64,000 bases of DNA from assembly GCA_017621735.1 (NCBI GenBank), contig JAGASM010000043.1, forward strand, positions 34,495-98,494, read 5' to 3'. This DNA is from Clostridia bacterium. GTDB taxonomy: Bacteria; Bacillota; Clostridia; Christensenellales; Borkfalkiaceae. Both the position numbers and the translations under genes were made by a program. The notes under the pieces were generated by a model. It saw only the letters and a list, made by a program, of their open reading frames with translations, was not told the DNA's origin and did no database searches. Positions 9,355 to 18,323 of the stretch are shown here, one piece after another. The stretch's first letter is position 1; every line of letters begins with the position of its first letter.

Positions 9355-10745
9355 CACATACTGAACGCTTCCAACTCGCGAATACGGTGAGAGTCGATGC
9401 TGTAAATAAGATTGACGAGTTCGTCGTCCCCGAAAGAACTGTTCCGTCCCGCCTCGTACTCGGCATCCACCCGATCTTTCATCTTTTGTACGAGCGGATC
9501 GCGTTTATCAATTTTATGATCGTCGGGAAGTTTATAATAATCGTTGATCCAGAAGGCGATCCCCGCAAGTCCGCTCGTCTTGTTCACGGAAACGCGCGCA
9601 GGGCGATTGAGAATTTTCGCCGTGTCGAAAATGTTGTAAATCTCCTCATCCTTGAGCATTCCGTCCGCATGAATTCCCGCACGCGTGGAATTAAACGCAC
9701 GCCCTACGAACGGCGTTTTCGGCGGAACGGGATAGTTGATTTCCCGCTCGAAATATTCCGCAATCTCGGTGATTGCAGTCAAATCCATTCCGTCCGTCGT
9801 TCCGCGAAGGGACGCATACTCGATCGCCATCGCCTCCAACGGGCAGTTTCCCGTCCGCTCGCCGATGCCGAGCATAGAACAGTTGACTGCGGACGCGCCG
9901 TAAAGCCACGCCGTCGTCGCGTTGGTAACCACCTTATAAAAGTCGTTATGTCCGTGCCATTCGAGCAACGAGTTGGGAACACCCGCATAGTGATGAAGCC
10001 CGTACACAATACCGGGAACGCTTCTCGGCATGGACGCGCCGGGGAAGGTAACGCCAAAGCCCATTGTATCGCACATTCTGATTTTGACGGGGATTCCGCT
10101 TTCTTTGGAAAGTTTCATGAGTTCCGACGCAAACGGAACGACAAATCCGTAAAAGTCCGCGCGCGTGATATCCTCAAAGTGGCAACGGGGACGAATCCCG
10201 TATGAGAGCGCACTTTTGACGATCCCCAAGTATTGATCAAGTGCCTTTTTACGGGTTAAATTCATCTTTTTGAAGATATGATAGTCCGAACAACTAACCA
10301 AGATCCCCGTTTCCGCTACGCCCGCCTCTTTGACGAGGGTAAAATCCTTTTCGTTGGCACGAATCCACGTGGTGATTTCGGGGAATTTTAACCCCAAATC
10401 CTGACAAGCCCGCAACGCCGCTTTATCCTTTTCCGAATAAATAAAAAATTCAGACTGCCGAACAAGCCCTTTTTTACCGCCCAAACGGGACATGAGTTTG
10501 AATAAATCGGTAATTTGCTTTACGGTGAAAGGCGACGTGGACTGTTGCCCGTCGCGGAACGTGGTATCCGTCATCCACAATTCTTCGGGTACCCGCATCG
10601 GCACGTGGCGGTTGTTAAACGACACTTTGGGAATGCTTTGATAATCGAATAAATCGCGGAAAAGTTCCGGCTCTTCCACGTCTTGCAACTCATAATGATA
10701 AATGGTATCTTCCAAAAGGTTGGAATGCTTGTTATAATAAATCAA
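9354..10745 (-). CDS. HMGL-like acyl-CoA condensing enzyme (isopropylmalate/homocitrate/Re-citrate synthase group)
   Basis: A TTG start at 10745 is preceded by GGAGGTGTGCG; the longer in-frame extension has no such site. This gives 463 residues. The HMGL signature WMTDTTFRDGQQS lies near residue 65, with metal and substrate residues in LLEWHGHNDFYKV and TRAGIHADG. These TIM-barrel enzymes perform Claisen condensations of acetyl-CoA with 2-oxo acids. There is no C-terminal leucine regulatory domain as in LeuA. The overall pattern resembles proteins annotated as Re-citrate synthase in anaerobes, but that choice is from memory. The gene stands alone, away from any leucine operon. Confidence 0.7.
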   Translation of the reverse strand: MIYYNKHSNLLEDTIYHYELQDVEEPELFRDLFDYQSIPKVSFNNRHVPMRVPEELWMTDTTFRDGQQSTSPFTVKQITDLFKLMSRLGGKKGLVRQSEFFIYSEKDKAALRACQDLGLKFPEITTWIRANEKDFTLVKEAGVAETGILVSCSDYHIFKKMNLTRKKALDQYLGIVKSALSYGIRPRCHFEDITRADFYGFVVPFASELMKLSKESGIPVKIRMCDTMGFGVTFPGASMPRSVPGIVYGLHHYAGVPNSLLEWHGHNDFYKVVTNATTAWLYGASAVNCSMLGIGERTGNCPLEAMAIEYASLRGTTDGMDLTAITEIAEYFEREINYPVPPKTPFVGRAFNSTRAGIHADGMLKDEEIYNIFDTAKILNRPARVSVNKTSGLAGIAFWINDYYKLPDDHKIDKRDPLVQKMKDRVDAEYEAGRNSSFGDDELVNLIYSIDSHRIRELEAFSM

Positions 10746-11004
10746 CGCACACCTCCGTACTCGTTCCGCTGCTAATGTATACGTTATTTTATCAAACACG
10801 AATAAATTTGTCAAGCAAACGCGGTAATATACGGAAAATTTTTTCACCACCGCGATTTTTCTTATATTTATGTATATTTATGCATTGTTTATGAGAAAAG
10901 GGAGTGCGCGTTCGGCACTCCCCTTCCAAGATTTATGGAGATGATTTGAATAAACAGTTTTTTTTTACAAAACGCCGCCCTTTTAAGGGAACGTTGTCCG
11001 CCCG

Positions 11005-11195
11005 TTCAAGGTTGTAGGCAGTTTTCAACCGCACCCCGCCCCTATATAACCGAGCGTTAACCTTCCAACAAAGCACACTCGACTTCAAGGTTGTAGGCAG
11101 TTTTCAACCGCAACCCGCCCCTTAATATAACCGAGCGTTAACTTTTCTAACAAAGCACACTCGACTTCAAGGTTGTAGGCAGTTGTTTTCTAACC
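11005..11195. repeat. Tandem repeat, about 79-82 bp, 2.4 copies
   Basis: Copies begin at 11005, 11084 and 11166 with TTCAAGGTTGTAGGCAGTT. The first two run on through CAACCGCA, then an A/C-rich spacer, ACCGAGCGTTAAC and AACAAAGCACACTCGAC. The third is truncated after about 30 bases. The surrounding 10746-11213 stretch has no other gene that I can see. Confidence 0.85.
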
Positions 11196-11213
11196 TTATC
11201 CTGATCGAGCGGT

Positions 11214-11369
11214 CTATTGTTCTTTTTTTCGGGATGCGCACCCCGAGCACGAAGCGCAATCGCACCCACAGGAATTTTTTCCTTTCTTTTTACGAATTGC
11301 CGTCCATACGGCAACCCCGACGACGATGAGCACCGCCGCCACAATCACGATAATCTCAATCGGTTGCAT
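11214..11369 (-). CDS. FeoB-associated Cys-rich membrane protein
   Basis: 51 residues. One transmembrane helix near the N-terminus (residues 3-24) is followed by a lysine-rich stretch and a cysteine cluster, CGCDCASCSGCA. This is the layout of the small FeoB-associated Cys-rich proteins found at the 3' end of feo operons. It starts 11 bases after the feoB stop on the same strand, so it is the last gene of the feoA-feoA-feoB operon. A role in the Fe(II) transporter complex, perhaps handling Fe(II) with its thiols, follows from the family and context. Confidence 0.85.
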   Translation of the reverse strand: MQPIEIIVIVAAVLIVVGVAVWTAIRKKKGKNSCGCDCASCSGCASRKKEQ

Positions 11370-11380
11370 ATATTTTCCTC

Positions 11381-13645
11381 TTATTTTTTGATCGGATGTC
11401 CTTTATTCCAAAGGACGATGCCCATAACGATCGCCGCAACGACTGCCGCAACGATAAAGACCGTCCACCACCAACTTCCGACAAGGTAAATGATCGAGGA
11501 TACCGCATACGATGCGACCACCCAAAACAACAGCGTCCATCTAAATTTTCCTTTGGGAAGTTCCGCACGCGCCGTCGCGCAAGCGGCAAAGCAAGGAATC
11601 GTCATCATATTAAACGCAATAAAGGAGATAAGCGCAGGAATGGTGATCCCCGTTGCGGAAATCATTGCAATCGTTTCAACGATTCCGTCGCTCTCTTCGG
11701 GAATGATAAACCCCGAAACAAGACACGCGGCGAGCGTTCCAAACGTCGCAATGACGTTTTCTTTCGCAATCAACCCGGTAAGCGCGGCGACCGCGAACAC
11801 CCAACCCGCATCTCTGCCCAACTGCGAGCCAAACCCGAGCGGAGTAAAGATCGGCTGAATGAGCGATCCGATTCCCGCAAGGATGCTTTCGTTCATCTGT
11901 TCATCCGAAAGGAACCGCCAGTCGAAACTGAAATGGGACAAAAACCATACGATGATGGTCGATGCCAAAATAACGGTAAACGCTTTGGAAATAAAGTGTT
12001 TTGCTTTGTCCCAAAGGTGAAGCATTAAACTCTTGAAAAGCGGCGTATGATACGCGGGCAATTCCATGATAAACGGAGGCACTTCTCCGCGCAACGTCGT
12101 CGAACGCATCAAAATTACCGCAACGATTGCCGTTGCAACGCCGATGACGTACATCGAATAGGTAATGACGTCCGCATTCCCCACGCCGAACACCCCGACA
12201 ATTCCGCCCGCAATCGCGGTGAGAATCGGAAGTTTCGCCCCGCACGAGAAAAATGGAATAACGCGTACCGTCGTCGTCCGCTCCTTTTCATCGGCAAGCG
12301 TCCGCGTGTTGATCATTGCAGGAATGGAACAGCCAAAGCCCATGATCATCGGCATAAACGCCCGTCCCGAAAGCCCGAACTTGCGGAAAATGCGATCCAA
12401 AATAAACGCAACGCGCGCCATGTATCCGCTGTCTTCCAAAATGGAAAAGAGCAAGAATAAAATTAGAATTTGGGGAAGGAAGCCAAGCACGGCGAACAAT
12501 CCGCCCAAAATACCGTCGACGATAAATCCGCCCACCCATGCGGGCGCCGTTTCCAACCACCCCGCAACAAGTCCCGAAATCCCATCGAGCAAAAGCCCCA
12601 AAAGATTTGTCAAAATAACTCCCGGAGAAAATACTCCGCCGTCGTAAACGCAAGCAAGCAGTTGCACGCCGAAGTTGTCGACGTTCATCCCCAACTCACT
12701 CAACGTAGGAAGTCCGCCCGTTATGGCGCTCAAAAAGAGCATATCTTCCGAAAAGGTCAAATGGAATACGGCGAACAAAATAACAAGGAATACGGGAATC
12801 CCCCATACGCGGTGCGTAAGCACTTTATCCACCTTATCCGAACGGGTAAGTTTGGCGGGGTTAGAATCGCGCCGTGTAAGCGCGGTCGTATAATTTTCCG
12901 ATATGTACCGATAGCGCGCGTCCGCAACGAGCGCCTCGAAGTCCGTCCCAAACGTATCGTTAGAAAAAGTCGCCTTAAACTTTTCTACCGTCGGCACGAG
13001 TTCCGCGTGCATTTTTTCCTCAATCTCGTCCATCTCGCACAGTTTTACGGCATGGAACAACGGTGCGGAAACCTTTTGCGCCTCCAACGCGATTGCAACG
13101 TCGCGCACAAGATGCGCAATCGGAGAATCTTTTAAGACGGTTTTCCCCTCTCTTCCCCGTTCGGCAGCCGCCACCGCCGCATCCATCAATTCCTCAATCC
13201 CAAGATTGCGCAATGCGGAAATTTCCACCACGGGAAGTCCGATTTTCTCTTCGAGTTTTTTTGCGTCGATCTTATCGCCGTTCTTCTCGACGGCATCCAT
13301 CATATTGAGCGCAATCACGACGGGAACGTCGATTTCCATGAGTTGCGTCGTCAAATACAAATTGCGTTCTAAATTCGTCGCGTCGACGATATTGATGACG
13401 CAGTCGGGTTTTTCGTCAAGGATATAATTTCTGGAAATTACCTCTTCGGGCGTATATGGAGAAAGGGAATAAATCCCGGGAAGGTCGACGACGGAAACGG
13501 GCTCCTCGCCGCGCTTATACGTCCCCTCCTTTTTATCTACGGTTACCCCCGGCCAGTTGCCTACGTGCGCCGTCGAACCCGTCAAAAGGTTAAAAAGCGT
13601 CGTCTTTCCGCTGTTGGGATTCCCTGCTAACGCCATTCTTTTCAT
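11381..13645 (-). CDS. feoB: Ferrous iron transporter FeoB
   Basis: 754 residues. The start MKRMALAGNPN overlaps the feoA stop as ATGA. The N-terminal G-protein domain has GNPNSGKTT (G1), VVDLPGIYSL (G3) and NMMD (G4). The middle and C-terminal parts carry the permease helices with the Gate motifs, including FLPQILILF, GFGCSIPA and FFSCGAKLPI. FeoB imports Fe(II) across the cytoplasmic membrane. Length is typical, and the operon with two feoA genes and the Cys-rich gene is the standard clostridial layout. Confidence 0.97.
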   Translation of the reverse strand: MKRMALAGNPNSGKTTLFNLLTGSTAHVGNWPGVTVDKKEGTYKRGEEPVSVVDLPGIYSLSPYTPEEVISRNYILDEKPDCVINIVDATNLERNLYLTTQLMEIDVPVVIALNMMDAVEKNGDKIDAKKLEEKIGLPVVEISALRNLGIEELMDAAVAAAERGREGKTVLKDSPIAHLVRDVAIALEAQKVSAPLFHAVKLCEMDEIEEKMHAELVPTVEKFKATFSNDTFGTDFEALVADARYRYISENYTTALTRRDSNPAKLTRSDKVDKVLTHRVWGIPVFLVILFAVFHLTFSEDMLFLSAITGGLPTLSELGMNVDNFGVQLLACVYDGGVFSPGVILTNLLGLLLDGISGLVAGWLETAPAWVGGFIVDGILGGLFAVLGFLPQILILFLLFSILEDSGYMARVAFILDRIFRKFGLSGRAFMPMIMGFGCSIPAMINTRTLADEKERTTTVRVIPFFSCGAKLPILTAIAGGIVGVFGVGNADVITYSMYVIGVATAIVAVILMRSTTLRGEVPPFIMELPAYHTPLFKSLMLHLWDKAKHFISKAFTVILASTIIVWFLSHFSFDWRFLSDEQMNESILAGIGSLIQPIFTPLGFGSQLGRDAGWVFAVAALTGLIAKENVIATFGTLAACLVSGFIIPEESDGIVETIAMISATGITIPALISFIAFNMMTIPCFAACATARAELPKGKFRWTLLFWVVASYAVSSIIYLVGSWWWTVFIVAAVVAAIVMGIVLWNKGHPIKK

Positions 13646-13875
13646 TCGGAAACCTCCAGCGTAACGCACGATGCCTCCGATTTACGGAGAGTGAGTTCAT
13701 ACCCGCGAATAGTAATTTCAATCGGATCTCCAAGCGGTGCTTTTTTGCGGAGAAACACGTCCGCGCCGGGCGTTACTCCCATATCAAATAATCTTCTGCG
13801 CACCTTTCCTTCGCCCGCAACCGAACAAATTTTACCCGATTGACCGATTGCAAATGTGTCAAGCGTCTTTTTCAT
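13642..13875 (-). CDS. feoA: FeoA family protein (feoB-proximal)
   Basis: 77 residues, SH3-like small beta-barrel, with the core RRRLFDMGVTPGADVFLRKK and a C-terminal GYELTLRKSEA. I chose the ATG at 13875 over the in-frame GTG four codons upstream. Its stop overlaps the feoB ATG by four bases, implying translational coupling. FeoA binds the cytoplasmic side of FeoB and is needed for iron uptake. Confidence 0.93.
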   Translation of the reverse strand: MKKTLDTFAIGQSGKICSVAGEGKVRRRLFDMGVTPGADVFLRKKAPLGDPIEITIRGYELTLRKSEASCVTLEVSE

Positions 13876-13896
13876 ATTATGCTTCACCCTCCACCT

Positions 13897-14109
13897 TTAA
13901 GCCACAAAAATATGCGACGCAACCTGCCCGTCAAGCGCAAGCCGTCCTTCTTTTACCTTACAAACGACACTTCCGCCTCCCGCAGACAAAACGGTTACCG
14001 TTTCCCCCACGAAAATACCAAGGCTGGATAAGTGCTTTTTCGTCCTTTCGTCCACTGCAACGCGGACGATTTTCATCTCTTGCCCGATGGGCGCTAATAC
14101 AAGCGGCAT
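13897..14109 (-). CDS. feoA: FeoA family protein (promoter-proximal)
   Basis: 70 residues and a second, diverged FeoA domain (KHLSSLGIFVGETVTVLSAG, ending DGQVASHIFV). AGGAGA lies upstream of the ATG. It is the first gene of the feo operon and follows the dyad-containing promoter at 14128-14245. Confidence 0.9.
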   Translation of the reverse strand: MPLVLAPIGQEMKIVRVAVDERTKKHLSSLGIFVGETVTVLSAGGGSVVCKVKEGRLALDGQVASHIFVA

Positions 14110-14127
14110 ATCTTCTCCTTTTCGTTG

Positions 14128-14245
14128 GTTCGCATATGCGAACTAACCGTCCAAAAAATACCGCACAGCCGAATTTTTTCGCGAGTTCGGCTATGCGAAC
14201 TTAAATTTCGTTTGCATTATAACACGGAAAAATTACACTTGTCAA
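14128..14245 (-). promoter_or_regulatory. feo promoter with two dyad operators
   Basis: On the minus strand TTGACA (14240-14245) and TATAAT (14216-14221) are 18 bases apart. Downstream in the leader lie a perfect 16-base palindrome GTTCGCATATGCGAAC (14128-14143) and a near copy GTTCGGCTATGCGAAC (plus-strand reading, 14185-14200). They do not look like a classical Fur box. Their placement after the promoter of an iron-uptake operon suggests a DtxR/IdeR-like iron repressor, which is inference. Confidence 0.65.
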
Positions 14246-14315
14246 GCATTTGAACGGAACTTTTGCAAAAAAAATCAAACAAAAAAACGAGGTGCTTTTC
14301 CCCGTTTTTTATAAT

Positions 14316-14563
14316 GATTCGTCCTTGGTTTGCGGTTTTTCGGGATAACTGCGTGCGTTTGCCGCTGTTTTGAGGACAGAGTTCAAAATGTATTTTGCAT
14401 TTGCTTGAATTTCCCCAAGGGTAATTCCGTTTTTACAGTGATTCGTCCTTGGTTTGCGGTTTTTCGAGATAACTGCGTGCGTTTGCCGCCGTTTTGAGGA
14501 CGGAGTTCAAAATGTATTTTGCGTTTGCTTGAATTTCCCCAAGGGTAATTCCGTTTTTCCTGC
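14316..14563. repeat. Tandem duplication of a 124-bp GH3 gene end
   Basis: 14316-14439 and 14440-14563 are direct tandem copies with only a handful of differences. Both encode the last 41 or so codons of the GH3 gene, ending TKDESL and stop. The gene uses the right copy (stop at 14433), so the left one is a non-coding remnant. Confidence 0.9.
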
Positions 14564-16889
14564 GCAACGTTTTCAAAAGCGTCCCGTCCGATTTGCGAAT
14601 ACCCAAATATCCGCCGCCTGGCATCAAAAGATTTACTCCCGCGCGCACGCGATATGCGTTGACGCGAAGGGACGGAAATTCGGGAGAACGCGCCTTTTTC
14701 ATCCACCAATCGGTCATGACGTTTCCGTCGTATCCCCATTCTCGGCGCAAGATCCCTTCGCATAAATCGTAATGATAATGCGCCCAAACGCCGTTGATTT
14801 TGTTGTACGAGGTCATAATATGATGCGGTGCGCCCTCTTTGACGCACAGTTCAAACGCGCGTAAATACAATTCGCGAAGCGCTCGCTCGGATACGCGCGA
14901 ATCGTTGTTATTTCGATTTGTTTCTTGATTGTTGCACGCAAAATGTTTGGGACAAGCCGAAACCCCTTGGCTTTGCACTCCGCGCACGACCGCAGCCGCA
15001 ATTTTCCCCGTAAGCAGAGGATCTTCGGAAAAATACTCAAAATTTCTCCCGCAAAGCGGATTGCGGTGTAAGTTCATGCCGGGAGCAAGCAAGACGTCCG
15101 AGCCGAGTTTTTTCATCTCCCTTCCTACTTCCGTATAGATTGCCTCGACAAGCATCGGATCGAACGTACAGGCAAGGAGTGTACCGATCGGCAAAAGGGA
15201 ACTCACGTTCTTTAAGCGGATCCCCGAAGGTCCGTCCGTCGCCGTAACGGGCGGAACGCCCTTTTTGCGCAGAGACGGAAGCACCCCGCCGAACACGCCC
15301 GCATTTCCTTTTGCGCCGAGCGGACTGTCCATTTTGTAATCCCCGCGGGAGATCGCCTCTAACTCTTCCAAAGAAAGTTGAGCCACAAATTGATCCATGG
15401 AAATTTTTCCGCTCTGAACGTCGGAGAGAAGATATCCCAAATCCCCCGTTTGCGCGACGGGTTGAGGGAAACGAGATAAAATTTTCTCCTTTAACGAACC
15501 CGTCCGCTTGCGAACGGGAACAAATTCCTCCTCGTATCCGTCATCCGTTTTCTTCGCGCGCAAAATGTAAAAATTCTTTTGCGGTGCGGCACATTCTTCC
15601 GCTTGAAAACAAATTTCTTCTTCCCGATTGCACACAAACACCTTTTGTGCGCTACGGGCGTCCGTTCCAACGTAAAACGCATATTCGCCGCTTGCAATCA
15701 AATAGCACGATCTTTCCTCATCATAAACGCAAAGATCGCGTTTTTCCACGCGGAAAAGAACGGATTCCCCCTCGTTCGGCGCAAGAATTCCCGTCTTGTG
15801 GAACGCAATGAGTTCGCGCGCAGGTGCGCCCCGTCCGTCGCACGGCTTTTTAACGTAAACTTGTACGACCTCTTTTCCGTGCGTACGTCCGACGTTTTGA
15901 ACGCGCGTGGAAAGAATGAGTTCTCCCTCTTTTTCTTCTGCGCTCGTTGAAAGGGAAAACCTTGTATAACTCAACCCAAACCCAAACGGAAAGAGCACCT
16001 TCCCGCGCGAAAACGTTTCAAAATAGCGATATCCGACGTAAATATCTTCCGCATAACAGTTGTATTTTTCCCGTCCGAAATGCTCGGCGGACGGATAATC
16101 GGAGTACGTTCGCGCAACGGTAGAAGAAAGTTTTCCGCACGGAGAAATTTTTCCGCTTAAAACGTCCGCCACGGCGTTTCCCGTTTCCATTCCGCCTTGC
16201 CAAGCAAGCAACACCGCGCCGATTTTATCGCCATAACCGTCAACCCAAGAAAAGTCGACGACGTTCCCCACGTTGAGTACGACGACCGTTTTAGAAAACG
16301 CCGACGTAACAAAGGAGAGCATCTCTTTTTCCGCTTGCGTCAAATAATAACTCCCTTCTTTTAAGACGTTTTCACGGTCTTCCCCCGCCGCGCGTCCGAT
16401 GACGACAACGGCAACGTCCGAATCGCGCGCCGCGCGCGCTACGGTTTCCTCATCAAGCGGCATTTCCGGAAAAGAGCGTGGCCAATTCCCCCAATATCCG
16501 TGATCGACGGGATTTTCTTCGCACCAAGAAAGATACGTCTGTTTGAGTTCTTCGTTCAAATGAATGCGTTCGCACGCGGAAAGCCCGTCTAATATGCTTA
16601 CTCGGTACGGCTTGATTACGTCCCCGCCCGATCCGTAGCCCGTATAAAAGGTGTCGATTTGAACGCGACCGAAAAGGGAAACGCGCTGATCTATCAGCGG
16701 AAGCGTTCCGTCGTTACGAAGCAATACCGCCCCTTCCTCCGCGGCGCGCCGCAAAAGCGAAGACGTAAACGCATTGACCTCCTCCGCGCGGACGTCAACG
16801 AAATTCTCCTCCTGCCGAAGCGCGCTATCCGTGAGAGAAAAATATATTTTTGCGGCAATGTTTTTTAACTTACGTGCAAATTTTCCCAT
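14433..16889 (-). CDS. Glycoside hydrolase family 3 (beta-glucosidase type), domain order permuted
   Basis: 818 residues; ATG at 16889 after TTTGGAGAACGGT. The order is reversed relative to most GH3 enzymes. The alpha/beta sandwich (GH3_C) comes first, with EGAVLLRNDGTLPL near 55 and LFPFGFGLSYTRF near 310. A fibronectin-III-like part (NVGRTHGKEVVQVYV) follows. The catalytic barrel (GH3_N) is last, with TDGPSGIRLKN, LLAPGMNLHRNPLCGRNFEY, CPKHFACNNQE and the nucleophile motif VMTDWW. This arrangement is known for some ruminococcal beta-glucosidases. It has no signal peptide, so it acts in the cytoplasm on imported oligosaccharides or glycosides. Its 3' end is duplicated just downstream. Confidence 0.92.
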   Translation of the reverse strand: MGKFARKLKNIAAKIYFSLTDSALRQEENFVDVRAEEVNAFTSSLLRRAAEEGAVLLRNDGTLPLIDQRVSLFGRVQIDTFYTGYGSGGDVIKPYRVSILDGLSACERIHLNEELKQTYLSWCEENPVDHGYWGNWPRSFPEMPLDEETVARAARDSDVAVVVIGRAAGEDRENVLKEGSYYLTQAEKEMLSFVTSAFSKTVVVLNVGNVVDFSWVDGYGDKIGAVLLAWQGGMETGNAVADVLSGKISPCGKLSSTVARTYSDYPSAEHFGREKYNCYAEDIYVGYRYFETFSRGKVLFPFGFGLSYTRFSLSTSAEEKEGELILSTRVQNVGRTHGKEVVQVYVKKPCDGRGAPARELIAFHKTGILAPNEGESVLFRVEKRDLCVYDEERSCYLIASGEYAFYVGTDARSAQKVFVCNREEEICFQAEECAAPQKNFYILRAKKTDDGYEEEFVPVRKRTGSLKEKILSRFPQPVAQTGDLGYLLSDVQSGKISMDQFVAQLSLEELEAISRGDYKMDSPLGAKGNAGVFGGVLPSLRKKGVPPVTATDGPSGIRLKNVSSLLPIGTLLACTFDPMLVEAIYTEVGREMKKLGSDVLLAPGMNLHRNPLCGRNFEYFSEDPLLTGKIAAAVVRGVQSQGVSACPKHFACNNQETNRNNNDSRVSERALRELYLRAFELCVKEGAPHHIMTSYNKINGVWAHYHYDLCEGILRREWGYDGNVMTDWWMKKARSPEFPSLRVNAYRVRAGVNLLMPGGGYLGIRKSDGTLLKTLRRKNGITLGEIQANAKYILNSVLKTAANARSYLEKPQTKDESL

Positions 16890-16972
16890 ACCGTTCTCCA
16901 AATTTCATTACAATTATAACATGCGCAACCACCATCGTCAACGGCATTTTGCAAAAAAATTCTTTGTTTAAG

Positions 16973-17001
16973 TTGATTTTTTTTGCGCGTTGCATTATAA
17001 T
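16973..17001 (+). promoter_or_regulatory. Promoter of the M18 aminopeptidase gene
   Basis: TTGATT and TATAAT with a 17-base spacer, about 30 bases before the ATG at 17031. Confidence 0.65.
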
Positions 17002-17030
17002 ATGAAAAAACAAATTGTACGGACGATATT

Positions 17031-18275
17031 ATGGACCAACTTACTACTTTTTTGAAAACCTCTTACACCGCCTATCATGCGGTGGAAAACAGCGCAAAAA
17101 TCCTCCTTCAAGAGGGCTTTACCCGCTTATTTGAACACGAACCTTGGAATTTGAAAGAGGGCGGAAAATATTTCGTCATTCGAGGCGGATGCAGTCTTGT
17201 CGCGTTTACGACGGGCAAAGGATCTAACTTCAAGATCATTGCAAGCCACGCCGATTCCCCCGCCTTAAAACTCAAAGAAAACCCCGTCATGAAAAGCGAC
17301 GGCATGATCAAATGCAACGTCGAAAAGTACGGCGGAAGTATTTTATATTCCTTCTTCGACCGTCCCTTGCGGTTTGCAGGACGCGTTGTCAAAGAAGAAA
17401 ACGGCGCGCTCGTCGCACATAACTACGTCAGCGACTATCGCGTCGTCATTCCCTCCGTTGCAATCCATATGAATCGGGAAGTAAACGACAAGTTTTCCCC
17501 CAACGTACAGGTAGACCTGCTTCCCCTTGCCGCACTCGGCGATTGTACTACCCAAATGCTTTTGGGCGATTGCGTTTCGTACGATCTTTTTGCCGTCTGC
17601 GACGAAGAGTCTTTTGAAAGCGGAAAAAACGGGGAATTCCTTTCCTCTCCCCGCGTCGATAATTTGACGAGCGTACTCGCTTCCGTCAATGCAATCACAA
17701 GCAAAGACGTCAGCGGCGTTTGCATCGTCGCCATCTTTGACAACGAAGAAATCGGCAGTCAAACGCGTCAAGGCGCAGGCGGCGATCTCCTCGCTTCCGT
17801 CATAGACCGCATTGCGCGCTTTCAGAAAATGTCGGACGAACAACGACTCTGCGCACTCTCCTCTTCTTTACTCATCTCCTTGGACAACGCGCACGCCGTT
17901 CACCCCAACCACCCTGAAAAGAGTGATCCGACAAACCGCACGCTCTTGGGCGGAGGCGTCGTCATTAAAACGCATGCGGAAAAGTCGTACACGACGGACG
18001 CATTGACTTCTTCCGCCGTAAAGACGGTATTCCGCCGTGCAAACGTCAAATATCAAACCTTCTTTAACCGTTCGGATATAAAAAGCGGCGGGACGCTCGG
18101 CGCGCTCAGCCTTGGACAGGTTTGCGTTCCCTCCGTCGATATGGGAATCGCGCAACTTGCCATGCACTCGGCGGTAGAAACGTTTGCAAAGGAGGACTTC
18201 ATTCAGTTGCAAACGGGACTTGCTGCGTTTTTTGCAAGCAACGTCCGCATCATAGACGACGCCGTTCTTTTTTAA
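17031..18275 (+). CDS. M18 family aspartyl aminopeptidase
   Basis: 414 residues, the usual length for bacterial M18 peptidases. Metal and catalytic motifs are visible in order: SHADSPALKLKENP, the FDNEEIGSQTRQGAGG block with the paired Glu, and DNAHAVHPNHPEK. A typical late GTLG segment and a C-terminal MGIAQLAMHSAVET follow. These dinuclear-metal cytosolic enzymes remove N-terminal acidic or other residues from peptides. It is a single gene with its own promoter and ends at a bidirectional terminator shared with the his operon. Confidence 0.95.
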   Translation: MDQLTTFLKTSYTAYHAVENSAKILLQEGFTRLFEHEPWNLKEGGKYFVIRGGCSLVAFTTGKGSNFKIIASHADSPALKLKENPVMKSDGMIKCNVEKYGGSILYSFFDRPLRFAGRVVKEENGALVAHNYVSDYRVVIPSVAIHMNREVNDKFSPNVQVDLLPLAALGDCTTQMLLGDCVSYDLFAVCDEESFESGKNGEFLSSPRVDNLTSVLASVNAITSKDVSGVCIVAIFDNEEIGSQTRQGAGGDLLASVIDRIARFQKMSDEQRLCALSSSLLISLDNAHAVHPNHPEKSDPTNRTLLGGGVVIKTHAEKSYTTDALTSSAVKTVFRRANVKYQTFFNRSDIKSGGTLGALSLGQVCVPSVDMGIAQLAMHSAVETFAKEDFIQLQTGLAAFFASNVRIIDDAVLF

Positions 18276-18280
18276 ATTAA

Positions 18281-18323
18281 AAAAAAACGCCCGCCGTACG
18301 AAAAGTACGGCGGGCGTTTTTTT
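18281..18323. terminator. Bidirectional terminator between M18 gene and his operon
   Basis: CGCCCGCCGTAC / GTACGGCGGGCG stem flanked by A-run and T-run, serving the convergent aminopeptidase gene and the last gene of the his operon. Confidence 0.85.

Noticed and set aside
11005..11195. Possible CRISPR array downstream of the feo operon
   Set aside because: Units are 79-82 bases and tandem over their whole length, so there are no unique spacers, and no cas genes are near.
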